Shown here in pieces: positions 1-7,052 of a stretch of 16,431 nt of DNA. The DNA lies in the NCBI GenBank assembly GCA_017467985.1, contig JAFUJY010000234.1, positions 1 through 16,431 of the forward strand, given 5' to 3'. Each line of letters begins with the position of its first letter. Positions within the stretch are counted from its first letter, which is position 1. The translations under genes were made by a program, and so were the position numbers. The stretch comes from Bacillota bacterium (GTDB lineage Bacteria; Bacillota; Clostridia; Lachnospirales; Bianqueaceae). The notes under the pieces were generated by a model. The model did not search any database. It saw nothing but the letters and a program-made list of their open reading frames with translations, and was not told the DNA's origin.

Positions 1-250
1 CGGATTTGGCCGTCAGCATCAAAATCGGAACATTGGAAAATTCCCGCACAGTTTGACACACAGCAATACCATCCAGCTTCGGGAGCATCACGTCCAAAAT
101 TACAATGTCATACTCCTTATTGCGGATCATTTCCAGGGCTGTTTCACCATCATAAGCTACCTCAACCTCATTACCGTCATATTCCAGAGCATATTTAATC
201 CCCTTTACAATCATCTTCTCATCATCTACTACTAAGATCTGCGTTGCCAC
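1..250 (-). CDS. Response regulator, receiver domain (C-terminal part outside window)
   Basis: The first 83 residues of a two-component response regulator, cut by the left edge. The read-out begins VATQILVVDDEKM, giving the acidic pocket (D9, D10). It continues through VILDVMLPKLDG, with phospho-acceptor D53, to ILMLTAKS near residues 76-83, with the conserved switch Thr. This is a CheY-like receiver domain. The output domain is outside the window; an OmpR-type winged helix is the usual partner of such receivers but cannot be seen. The start is a GTG at 250-248, chosen because AGGAGG (plus-strand 260-265) lies 9 bases upstream and the receiver fold begins at once. That ribosome binding site overlaps the stop codon of the comEA-like gene 13 bases upstream, so the two are very probably co-transcribed and translationally coupled. 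The kinase partner is not visible. Confidence 0.93.
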   Translation of the reverse strand, partial: MATQILVVDDEKMIVKGIKYALEYDGNEVEVAYDGETALEMIRNKEYDIVILDVMLPKLDGIAVCQTVREFSNVPILMLTAKS

Positions 251-263
251 TCCTGATATCCTC

Positions 264-860
264 CTATCCTGCGGTTATTTTATCCTGCAGTTTTTCAAAC
301 AACGCATCCCCGATCCCCTTAACTTCTTTTAACTGTTCAATATCGGTAAATGCGCCGTGTTCTTCTCGATACTCTATGATTCGCTGGGCCAGGGAGGGCC
401 CAATTCCCGGAAGAGCATCCAATTCTATTTTATCCGCTTTATTCAGATCGGTCAAGTGATTCTGCGCACTTTCTTGAAGATTTTCTTGCACAACATACTC
501 TTCTCCCACCTTGGGGACATAGATTTTCTGTCCATCGCTGATCTTCTGGGCCAGATTCAGCCTGGATAAATCTGCCTCCTCACTACAGCCCCCCGCCATA
601 TCAATGGCATCTTGTACCCGAGCCCCTTCCGGTAATTTATAGACCTTGTCCGGCCGCTTTACTGCACCGCTCACATGCACATAGATCCAGATTTCTTCCT
701 GACTGCTCTGTTCTGCACTGCTTTCTTCCAGACTGCTTTCTTCCACCAACAATACTTCTGTCTCCTCCTGCAGAAAGCATAACCAATAGATTACACCGGC
801 CATTAAAACTGCCAATAGAACCAACATCCCTTTTACTGTTTTTTGCGTTTCTTTTGTCAT
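264..860 (-). CDS. comEA: ComEA-like membrane-anchored helix-hairpin-helix DNA-binding protein
   Basis: 198 residues in the standard ComEA order. A short basic N-terminus is followed by one membrane segment (about 11-30), a Ser/Glu-rich linker (35-56), an SLBB domain (about 58-117, including VHVSGAVKRPDKVYKL) and a C-terminal double helix-hairpin-helix (138-196). The last contains LNKADKIELDALPGIG and a second hairpin around KGIGDAL. In naturally competent Firmicutes ComEA binds double-stranded DNA at the outer membrane face and hands it to ComEC. Here comEA stands alone, without comEB or comEC, so competence is not proven. The start is supported by AAGGGGG 9 bases upstream. Its TAG stop overlaps the ribosome binding site of the response regulator downstream. 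The long acidic Ser/Glu linker probably spans cell-wall space. Confidence 0.93.
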   Translation of the reverse strand: MTKETQKTVKGMLVLLAVLMAGVIYWLCFLQEETEVLLVEESSLEESSAEQSSQEEIWIYVHVSGAVKRPDKVYKLPEGARVQDAIDMAGGCSEEADLSRLNLAQKISDGQKIYVPKVGEEYVVQENLQESAQNHLTDLNKADKIELDALPGIGPSLAQRIIEYREEHGAFTDIEQLKEVKGIGDALFEKLQDKITAG

Positions 861-874
861 ATTTTTCTTCCCCC

Positions 875-903
875 TTGTGTCTTATTAAAATTAATGTTAT
901 AAT
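875..903 (+). promoter_or_regulatory. Probable promoter of the PBP5-like gene
   Basis: TTGTGT (875-880), a 17-base spacer and a perfect TATAAT (898-903), placing transcription start near 910 and leaving a leader of roughly 49 bases. The -35 matches TTGACA at only three positions. The divergent comEA-like gene must also be served from this 98-base interval. The AT-rich block reads TATTAT/TATAAC on the other strand, so a minus-strand promoter probably overlaps it. Confidence 0.5.
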
Positions 904-919
904 ATGGAGTAAACTCTAA

Positions 920-939
920 GAAAGGAAGCTTGTCCTTTT
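920..939 (+). promoter_or_regulatory. Leader hairpin containing the only purine-rich ribosome-binding-like sequence
   Basis: AAAGGA (921-926) and TCCTTT (933-938) form a perfect 6-bp stem around a 6-base loop, extendable by one G-U pair. The 5' arm is the only Shine-Dalgarno-like sequence in the leader, yet it ends more than 30 bases before the ATG at 959. A 10-codon frame starts at TTG 930 and ends in a TGA at 960-962, which overlaps the ATG as ATGA. Whether it is translated cannot be told from sequence. Confidence 0.35.
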
Positions 940-958
940 ACGATAAGCTGCGGTTATT

Positions 959-2278
959 ATGATGAATTTCCACAAATGCGGTTTTCGCCGCTTCTTCATA
1001 TATTGGATGATGATCGTCATCCTCCTCACATCCAGCATGAGTGTCTATGCTGCCACCCCCGAGATGCCGGTGGATCCCCCTGTTACCGGTGTTCTCATGG
1101 AACCTACCACGGGACAAGTCTTTCGCGAAGTGGGCGGTGATACCCGCCTAGACCCTTATGGACTGTTGAATCTTCTCATTGCTTTAACCGCATTTCGTCA
1201 TGCGGATTTGACCGATGAGATCATCGTTCCGGAAGGTATGCTGGATGCCATACCTGACGAAGCCTGGGTTGTCTACCTGGAAGAAAAAGAAGAACTCACC
1301 GTCCAGGATTGTATCAGCGCAATTTTATTTAACTCTGCCAACGATGCTTCATATGCTCTGGCCATTCATCTGGCCGGCTCCGAAGAACAGTTTGTTCAAT
1401 GGATGAACGAAACCGCAAAAAACTGCGGCGCCGTCTCCTCCCATTTTGTTTCTGTCTTTAATATCCAAAACGACCAGCAGTATACCACAGCCAGGGATAT
1501 GTCCAAGATTGCCGCTGCCTTTTGGAAGGAAGTGCCCCTGCGCAATCTCTTATGTGAGGATCTCCTCTCCATCCCTCCCACCAATCTGATGGCCGAGACC
1601 CGATATTATGCCAATCCCTTTGAATTGCTGCAGCTTGGCACCTATAATTACTATGAATACGCCGTGGGTGGTAAGGCCAGCGAAGGTAATATTATCGCCT
1701 TCGCTCAAAGCGAAGACATGACTCTCCTGTGTACCATTATGAATGCGGATGATAATGATGACGGCTATGAGATTGCCTCAGAAGTCCTGGATTATGGTTT
1801 CCAATACTTTCAGCCGGTCATGATCGAATATCCCGGTGAATCCATCGCTCGCATTCCCGTCTATGATGACGGGGAAAAAATAGGATATGTGGATGCCATT
1901 GTAAAAGGAACCTTCCTTTTTTATGCCGAAGTCCTCTCCCGTAAGCCTATAGATCCTGAAGGGTTGGCCAACTTCTTCACCTATTCCCTGGAGCTACCGG
2001 ATTCCTTAACCGCTCCTGTTCATGAGGGTGATGTAATCGGCCAGGTAATCTACACTCGCCGTGATGACCCGTCAGTGAATATTTCCCTTTCCTGTATAGC
2101 CGGAACTACGTTGGAAAGTGTACAAGAAGAACTGAAGGATCCTGTCACCTCACCCGGGAGTCTAGCCAATTACTTAAGCTGGTTTAACCTGATCCTGATC
2201 CCCATCGTGCTGTACCTGGCCTGGCGCCTACTGTGGCCTTCCATTGTAAAGCGGTTCCAGAAGCCTAAGTCCTTCTAA
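959..2278 (+). CDS. PBP5/DacF-fold (peptidase S11) protein lacking the catalytic Ser and Lys; probable pseudo-enzyme
   Basis: 439 residues. The N-terminus has a signal peptide (basic to residue 11, hydrophobic 12-29, likely cleavage after VYA near 31). An S11 penicillin-binding domain follows (about 40-285), then a DacF-type beta domain (about 290-390), a C-terminal membrane helix (408-427) and a basic tail. GVLMEPTTGQVFREV matches the strand before the active site in this family. Where active members read P-A-S-x-T-K, this protein reads P66-Y-G68-L-L-N71, so both SxxK residues are gone. The SxN motif is kept (S126-A-N128, in FNSANDAS), but the KTG triad reads K239-A-S241. The fold is therefore kept while DD-carboxypeptidase chemistry looks lost; a binding or regulatory role at the envelope is inferred. 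The first of two consecutive ATGs was taken; neither has a good ribosome binding site. The gene stands alone, divergent from comEA. Confidence 0.85.
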   Translation: MMNFHKCGFRRFFIYWMMIVILLTSSMSVYAATPEMPVDPPVTGVLMEPTTGQVFREVGGDTRLDPYGLLNLLIALTAFRHADLTDEIIVPEGMLDAIPDEAWVVYLEEKEELTVQDCISAILFNSANDASYALAIHLAGSEEQFVQWMNETAKNCGAVSSHFVSVFNIQNDQQYTTARDMSKIAAAFWKEVPLRNLLCEDLLSIPPTNLMAETRYYANPFELLQLGTYNYYEYAVGGKASEGNIIAFAQSEDMTLLCTIMNADDNDDGYEIASEVLDYGFQYFQPVMIEYPGESIARIPVYDDGEKIGYVDAIVKGTFLFYAEVLSRKPIDPEGLANFFTYSLELPDSLTAPVHEGDVIGQVIYTRRDDPSVNISLSCIAGTTLESVQEELKDPVTSPGSLANYLSWFNLILIPIVLYLAWRLLWPSIVKRFQKPKSF

Positions 2279-2349
2279 CCCCTACATATTATATTATCGT
2301 ACAAAATTGGCGATTGGCTGGAAAATTTTCAAAAAAAATAAAAAAAATT

Positions 2350-2379
2350 GGCGGTGTCTTTCAAGGCACCGCCTTTTTT
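2350..2379. terminator. Bidirectional intrinsic terminator between convergent genes
   Basis: GGCGGTG (2350-2356) pairs with CACCGCC (2367-2373), possibly extended by two more pairs, and is followed by TTTTTT (2374-2379). On the opposite strand the same stem is followed by a long U-rich run, because the plus strand is nearly all A from about 2330 to 2347. It therefore serves both the PBP5-like gene and the dppA-like gene whose stop is at 2403. Confidence 0.9.
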
Positions 2380-2402
2380 CACTGCATCCAGTGGTGGTCA
2401 AA

Positions 2403-3203
2403 TCACAAACAAAAATGCATAAACCGCATGATCTCCATATAATCGTGGGATTCAAATGCCACAGTCCGGCTATCCTTCAGCACCGCTCCGGGATAATTGG
2501 CTCTGGAATGAGCAAGCGCATGCTCACGCAGGGTGATCTCCATTTCAAAATACTCAGGCATCTGCACCTGGCACTGAGACAAGTCTCCGCTCAGGGCTTT
2601 CTGAACCCCTTCCCGAATCTTTTTCACTGCCAGAGCCGGATGGATGGACAGCACCGCAGCACCAATCCCTTCCTTAACTGCCACAGTGGTAATCTCAGGA
2701 ATCAACTCCTTTGCCTTGTCGCAGATCCCCTGATCACCGGAAACAAATACCACCGGGATCTGATAATAACCTGCCATATAGGCATTCAGAACAAACTCAC
2801 TCACCGGCTCACCATTGATCTTTACCATGGTGTTCTTGGTATTCATGGTGTGGGACAAGGGATTCTCCGGCTGACCTACGCCGGAATGGTATCCGGTCAT
2901 CATTACCGCATCCATCCCCTGCTGAATTCCACTCATCATGCTGTGCATATCCCCGGTCCAGCCTCGGAGCATCTTCACACTTTCCGGCAGGAGATTAAAA
3001 TCAATGTTACGGGCACTGTCATGGGCATCCTTTACAACAACTTCGTCCGCTCCTGCATCCAAAGCGCCCTGACAGGCAGCGGCCACTTCCTTACTCATCT
3101 GTACAGCAAAAGCGTTATACTGATCCGGATGTTCCATTTCCGTTTCCCACCAGTTTACAATTCCGGCGGTACCTTCCATATCAGAACTAATAAATACTTT
3201 CAT
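2403..3203 (-). CDS. dppA: M55 family D-aminopeptidase (DppA-like)
   Basis: 266 residues, close to the usual DppA length. DppA enzymes are cytoplasmic, decameric zinc peptidases that remove N-terminal D-amino acids, typically D-Ala, from peptides such as those from peptidoglycan. The visible metal ligands match the B. subtilis enzyme in order: D8 and E10 in SSDMEG, H61 in KDAHD, H106 in GYHS and E136 in PVSEF. H118 in PLSHTM matches the other conserved active-site histidine. There is no signal peptide. The start is clear, with AAGGAG 7 bases upstream. It is the last gene of a three-gene minus-strand operon, 12 bases behind a histidine phosphatase, and ends at the bidirectional terminator. Unlike dpp operons, no dipeptide transporter genes adjoin it. 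Family assignment is firm; the substrate is inferred. Confidence 0.93.
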   Translation of the reverse strand: MKVFISSDMEGTAGIVNWWETEMEHPDQYNAFAVQMSKEVAAACQGALDAGADEVVVKDAHDSARNIDFNLLPESVKMLRGWTGDMHSMMSGIQQGMDAVMMTGYHSGVGQPENPLSHTMNTKNTMVKINGEPVSEFVLNAYMAGYYQIPVVFVSGDQGICDKAKELIPEITTVAVKEGIGAAVLSIHPALAVKKIREGVQKALSGDLSQCQVQMPEYFEMEITLREHALAHSRANYPGAVLKDSRTVAFESHDYMEIMRFMHFCL

Positions 3204-3215
3204 AGCTTCTCCTTC

Positions 3216-3860
3216 TTATTGTAAATGCATATCGTTTTCCACACGAAGTTCTCCCAGATGATCATCAAAACTATATTTTACAATTTTGAATTCACCCTTG
3301 TCATAGATCACTTCCGTCAATGAACTGTTGGTAGCAGGAGGTGTCTCGTGCATCCGTTCCGGCGGCAGTCCCAGCCAGTAGGCACTCAGCACCAGCAATA
3401 CACCGCCGTGAGTGGAGACAAAAACGGTTTTGCCGTCGTTCTCCTTGGCAATTCGCCGCATCCCCTCCAGCGCTCTCGCCTGCAGTTCCATCAAAGATTC
3501 TCCGCCGGTGCACCGTGCAAGACCAATGGTGGTCTTATACACCTGGTAATCATCATGATATCTTTCATCAATCTCAGGCATGTACAGATTCTCCCACAGG
3601 CCGCCGTAGATTTCTTTAATCAGCGGCTCCTGAATTACAGGAAGGCCCAGGGCCTGCGCCAGTGGCAATGCTGTACTCATGGCACGGCAAAGGTCGCTGG
3701 AATAAATGGCGTCTATGGGATATGTCTTGGCAACATACTGGGCAGTTCTTTCCGCTTGGCGAAGCCCCAGCTCCGTCAGCGGAACATCCACCTGTCCCGT
3801 ATACATTCTGGTTTTATTATATTCACTATATCCGTGACGGGAAATAATTAAATGTGTCAT
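3216..3860 (-). CDS. Histidine phosphatase (phosphoglycerate mutase-like) family protein
   Basis: 214 residues carrying the branch-1 histidine phosphatase signature. The phospho-acceptor is H9 in ISRHGYSEYN. The second arginine is R59 in YSSDLCRA, the acid/base Glu is probably E83 in LIKEIYGG, and the second histidine is H151 in STHGG. These residues support a working phosphohydrolase with a phosphohistidine intermediate. The family covers sugar-phosphate phosphatases, alpha-ribazole phosphatase and mutases, and the substrate cannot be read from sequence. No cobalamin genes are nearby, so a CobC role is unlikely. It lies 9 bases behind the GH106-like gene and 12 bases before dppA, with AAGGTGA 6 bases before its ATG. 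The context allows a sugar-phosphate role, but that is inference. Confidence 0.92.
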   Translation of the reverse strand: MTHLIISRHGYSEYNKTRMYTGQVDVPLTELGLRQAERTAQYVAKTYPIDAIYSSDLCRAMSTALPLAQALGLPVIQEPLIKEIYGGLWENLYMPEIDERYHDDYQVYKTTIGLARCTGGESLMELQARALEGMRRIAKENDGKTVFVSTHGGVLLVLSAYWLGLPPERMHETPPATNSSLTEVIYDKGEFKIVKYSFDDHLGELRVENDMHLQ

Positions 3861-3869
3861 TTTTTCACC

Positions 3870-6800
3870 TTACCAAGCTTGGAAAGACTTTTCAGCGGTT
3901 ACATCCTTATGCTGATCAGTCAGCTGAATGTACTTGTGCTGCTTCTGGTCAAAATACTGACCTTCAAACAGACCTGCCAGGGTGTTGGTTACAACGATTT
4001 CCACCTCATTGGCACCCTCATGGAATACTCCGGGAGCTACGCTCAAGGTTCTGGGGGTCCATGCACAAATACCACAGTCCACACCATTCACAAAGACTCT
4101 GGTCATATCCTGCATCTGAGGCGCATCCAAATTCAGTACAATTTCTTCATCCGTCGGTACATCTTCCAGAATCACTTCCTGACGATAAGTCACATCCCCT
4201 GCATAGAAGGGCAGGCCATTGGCTACCTGATCCCCAAAAGTACCTTCGCTGACTGCAGGAACGGCCTTGATCAAACTTACATCCAGTTCCACACCAAAGT
4301 CACCAAAAATGTACAGCGGGTTACGCAGGCCGTCAGAGTTCTTGGAGCACAGCACATGTACCTTCACATGATTCAGACCCGGCTGAATATAAGCCGTTAC
4401 GTCCGTAGCCAGATTGGTATTCAGATAATATTCTTTTACTGCGAAGTCTTCAGCCTTTACTTCATGGCCGTTGATGTTCAGTGTCCATTCCCCCTGCAAA
4501 GTACCCGGTTCCATTACCAGCCATGCAGGTGTGCCTTCAGCCACTTCCCATACAAACTCCGTATCAAAGGTGGCGTCCACATTCTGGAAAGCCAGCTCCT
4601 TAGGACAACCAAAGTAAGGTACGGTCTTTACCGGCATCTTCAGACCCAGTTCTTCCATCTGGTCAATGATGGGATAACAGCCGGTTACGCCGGTCTGACC
4701 ATCCGCCAAAGTGATGTTCCACTTACCCAGATACAGTGCATTATCCTTGCTGCGGGTAAAGGACCACTTGCGGCTCTTAAAGGGCAGCAGTACCTGATGC
4801 TGCATCTGCTCTTCGCCCACGCCATCTTCAATAATATATACTACAGAAGCCCAAGGCTCCAGTACCACACTCAGGATTCCATCAAAGGGCTTAACACTCT
4901 TCGTCTCCATGGTTACCAGATCCAGCTGCTTCAGCACGCCGGTCATATCCTTCTTCAGCTGTACCTTCACACGCTGAGCGGTGGTATTGATAATAAAGGC
5001 CTGTTCATTTCCTTCGGCATTCAGACCGGTCACTGCGAATGCACCCTCCGGCACATTTTCATAGATCCAGCCTTCACGCTGGAGTTTGGCCGCCAATTCT
5101 CGGCCAATTTCAAATACACTGGTCTTGATCAGATTCTCCTTAGGAGATTCAAAGACCTTGGCAAACCACTCTGCGCAGTGCTCTTCCTGCACATTATACA
5201 TGGGGATATCTCCGGCTGCTGCCAGTAAGCCACCGTCTTCCACAAACTGACGAACCACTTTATAAGCACAGTCTTCGATATTATTCATATTGGGCAATAC
5301 CAGACTCTCATAGGCCTCGCCCTTCACCACGATTACAGTCTTACCCCTCTGCTCCTCTACACGGGCCTGAGCCAACAGCTGAGGATCGATCACATAAAAG
5401 TCACAGCCCGCATTCATCAGAGATGTCATCACTGCACCAATGGCTTCCCGCTGCTCCGCCTTCTCTTTATGGGTCAGTACCCAGGAAGAAGTGGCAGGAT
5501 CCACCAACAATGTGCGTACATGACGCTTCAGGCCGCCCAGCATCTTGCCAAGACCAATGGCATAATCGCTGAGATGCTTCTGCTCTTTCCACCAGGGCAT
5601 CTGACAGAAGGAAGAAGGCGGTGCATCGTGCTTAGCCAGCGCATCTGTAGTATAATAGAAAGCATGCTGTACATACCAGTCAATACCGGTCATAGCCAGC
5701 CAGTCAAAGATCCACTTCATGTCCTGTGTGGTCATACCCCAGCCAATACTATGGAATGCTTCACACAGAGTTGCGGGTTTATTGTAAAAATGAGCTGCAG
5801 AAGAAGCCACTTTACCGTTGGCACGATAATTGCCCGGCAGGGGATCCGCCTTAGCACCCACCTTGGCATGACCGGAGTCCGTACCCGGTACATGTACCCA
5901 CTCCAATTCCTTAGAACGCAGAATGGGCTTCTCACCGATATACATCAAATTATTGGCATCACACCAGTTATAAACCTGTTTGTCATAACTCTCGATAAAG
6001 GCATCAGTGGCCACATCCCAGTACTCAAAACGAATCTTCTGGGTTTCCGGTCCCATATCCTCACTCAGTGCAGGCAATACATCAATCAAGTCGCGGCCAT
6101 ACTTTTCCTTTACCAGGCCCGGCAGCAATGGTGACCAAGGCTCCTGGGGCGGGAAAGCCGTTACTTCATCAGTAAATACGCCCTTCACCGTCTTACCGAA
6201 CTCTTCGCCGATATACTTTTTGTATTTCTCATGGGTAGTCTCCAGGAAATAACGAATAGCTGCAGGGTTCAGAGGATCCACGAAGTTCTCAAAATACTTA
6301 AAGTGCTTCATGACTTCTTCAATATAAACATATACCTTCCACTCCCCCTCCGGAGCAGTCCAGTATAGATACTTAGAAGCCGTGCCGGTGAAGAATCGCT
6401 TGCGGTTATAGGCCGTCAGACCGCTGAGCTGGAAAATCTCGTCGGAATAACCGGTACCTACATAATCTGTCAGGTCCATATACTCACTGAAATCACACTT
6501 ACCATCCACCACTTTGTAGGCTCTTGCGGAGACAACCTTGCCCCAGGGACAATACATCTTTAAGGTATCCGGCCCCTTTACCGTACCCACTGTTTTCTTC
6601 AAAGCCTTACAGCAGTATTCCGGATGATCCAGCATTACCTGGCCGGCGCTGACACCACTGGGATAAGGGTATTCATCATACAGCCAAACCTCCATACCAT
6701 GCTTCTTGGCTGCATCCACCGCCGTCTTCACTCTCTCAAAATACTCTTCCGTTAAATAGGGAAGATCCAAACCCTGACGGGGGTGAATCAAAAAGCCCTG

Positions 6801-6908
6801 AACATGTTTTTCAGCCATTTCATCGATCTGTCTTACGATCTCTGCATGGTCCATTTTTCCATTCCAAAACCAAAAAGGCTGAATACCTTTTAACAAATTT
6901 GTCGTCAT
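3870..6908 (-). CDS. Large GH106-like glycoside hydrolase (putative alpha-L-rhamnosidase), cytoplasmic
   Basis: 1012 residues with no signal peptide. The first 95 residues carry the hallmark start of the GH106/rhamnosidase-like barrel: PFWFWNGKMD (11-20), GFLIHPRQGL (38-47), EVWLYDEYPYPSG (73-85). Candidate catalytic carboxylates are D247/E248 in VFTDEV and E383 in CEAFHSIGWG. These are chosen by conservation-like context, not alignment. The second half (about 700-980) looks like beta-rich galactose-binding or jelly-roll domains, as in this family. GH106 enzymes cut alpha-L-rhamnose from pectic or glycosidic substrates. GH105 and GH2 genes in the same window fit a rhamnogalacturonan substrate. 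The frame stays open upstream into typA territory, but the ATG at 6908 is preferred: a GGA/GAGGG purine run precedes it at workable spacing and the fold begins there. It is the first gene of the operon with the phosphatase and dppA. Other rhamnosidase-like families remain possible. Confidence 0.75.
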   Translation of the reverse strand: MTTNLLKGIQPFWFWNGKMDHAEIVRQIDEMAEKHVQGFLIHPRQGLDLPYLTEEYFERVKTAVDAAKKHGMEVWLYDEYPYPSGVSAGQVMLDHPEYCCKALKKTVGTVKGPDTLKMYCPWGKVVSARAYKVVDGKCDFSEYMDLTDYVGTGYSDEIFQLSGLTAYNRKRFFTGTASKYLYWTAPEGEWKVYVYIEEVMKHFKYFENFVDPLNPAAIRYFLETTHEKYKKYIGEEFGKTVKGVFTDEVTAFPPQEPWSPLLPGLVKEKYGRDLIDVLPALSEDMGPETQKIRFEYWDVATDAFIESYDKQVYNWCDANNLMYIGEKPILRSKELEWVHVPGTDSGHAKVGAKADPLPGNYRANGKVASSAAHFYNKPATLCEAFHSIGWGMTTQDMKWIFDWLAMTGIDWYVQHAFYYTTDALAKHDAPPSSFCQMPWWKEQKHLSDYAIGLGKMLGGLKRHVRTLLVDPATSSWVLTHKEKAEQREAIGAVMTSLMNAGCDFYVIDPQLLAQARVEEQRGKTVIVVKGEAYESLVLPNMNNIEDCAYKVVRQFVEDGGLLAAAGDIPMYNVQEEHCAEWFAKVFESPKENLIKTSVFEIGRELAAKLQREGWIYENVPEGAFAVTGLNAEGNEQAFIINTTAQRVKVQLKKDMTGVLKQLDLVTMETKSVKPFDGILSVVLEPWASVVYIIEDGVGEEQMQHQVLLPFKSRKWSFTRSKDNALYLGKWNITLADGQTGVTGCYPIIDQMEELGLKMPVKTVPYFGCPKELAFQNVDATFDTEFVWEVAEGTPAWLVMEPGTLQGEWTLNINGHEVKAEDFAVKEYYLNTNLATDVTAYIQPGLNHVKVHVLCSKNSDGLRNPLYIFGDFGVELDVSLIKAVPAVSEGTFGDQVANGLPFYAGDVTYRQEVILEDVPTDEEIVLNLDAPQMQDMTRVFVNGVDCGICAWTPRTLSVAPGVFHEGANEVEIVVTNTLAGLFEGQYFDQKQHKYIQLTDQHKDVTAEKSFQAW

Positions 6909-6945
6909 AACCCTCATCCTTTCCGCAGACTTCGTGCACCTAAAC

Positions 6946-6970
6946 AAAATCTGAATCTTTACCAGATTTT
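6946..6970. promoter_or_regulatory. AT-rich inverted repeat in the GH106-like leader (possible operator or weak attenuator)
   Basis: AAAATCTG (6946-6953) and CAGATTTT (6963-6970) are perfect inverted arms around a 9-base centre. The element lies inside the predicted untranslated leader of the GH106-like operon and just upstream of the typA -35 region. A regulator dyad or a weak RNA hairpin would both fit. No regulator gene is nearby to choose between them. Confidence 0.35.
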
Positions 6971-6973
6971 TTG

Positions 6974-7002
6974 TTGCATATTCCGCATCTTTATGATACA
7001 CT
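6974..7002 (+). promoter_or_regulatory. Probable typA promoter (extended -10)
   Basis: TTGCAT (6974-6979), a 17-base spacer and TACACT (6997-7002) preceded by TGA, which makes an extended TGn -10. Transcription would start near 7009, giving a leader of about 44 bases. The -10 overlaps that of the divergent minus-strand promoter. Confidence 0.45.
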
Positions 7003-7021
7003 ATTTTTTGTGCTTCGACAA
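6993..7021 (-). promoter_or_regulatory. Probable promoter of the GH106-like/phosphatase/dppA operon
   Basis: Read on the minus strand: TTGTCG (7021-7016), a 17-base spacer and TATCAT (6998-6993), the latter one base from consensus. Transcription would start near 6986, leaving a leader of about 78 bases that contains the inverted repeat at 6946-6970. It overlaps the typA promoter on the other strand. Confidence 0.55.
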
Positions 7022-7052
7022 GGTCTATTTTGGAAAGGAGACTATATTTTTT

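Noticed and set aside
2307..3224. A 305-codon plus-strand frame over the dppA-like gene
   Set aside because: It passes through the bidirectional terminator, has no domain, and the minus strand encodes a complete M55 metal-binding set.
3852..5228. A 458-codon open frame on the plus strand antisense to the GH106-like gene
   Set aside because: No ribosome binding site, no recognisable motif, and it crosses the start of the well-supported phosphatase gene. It is a by-product of codon bias.
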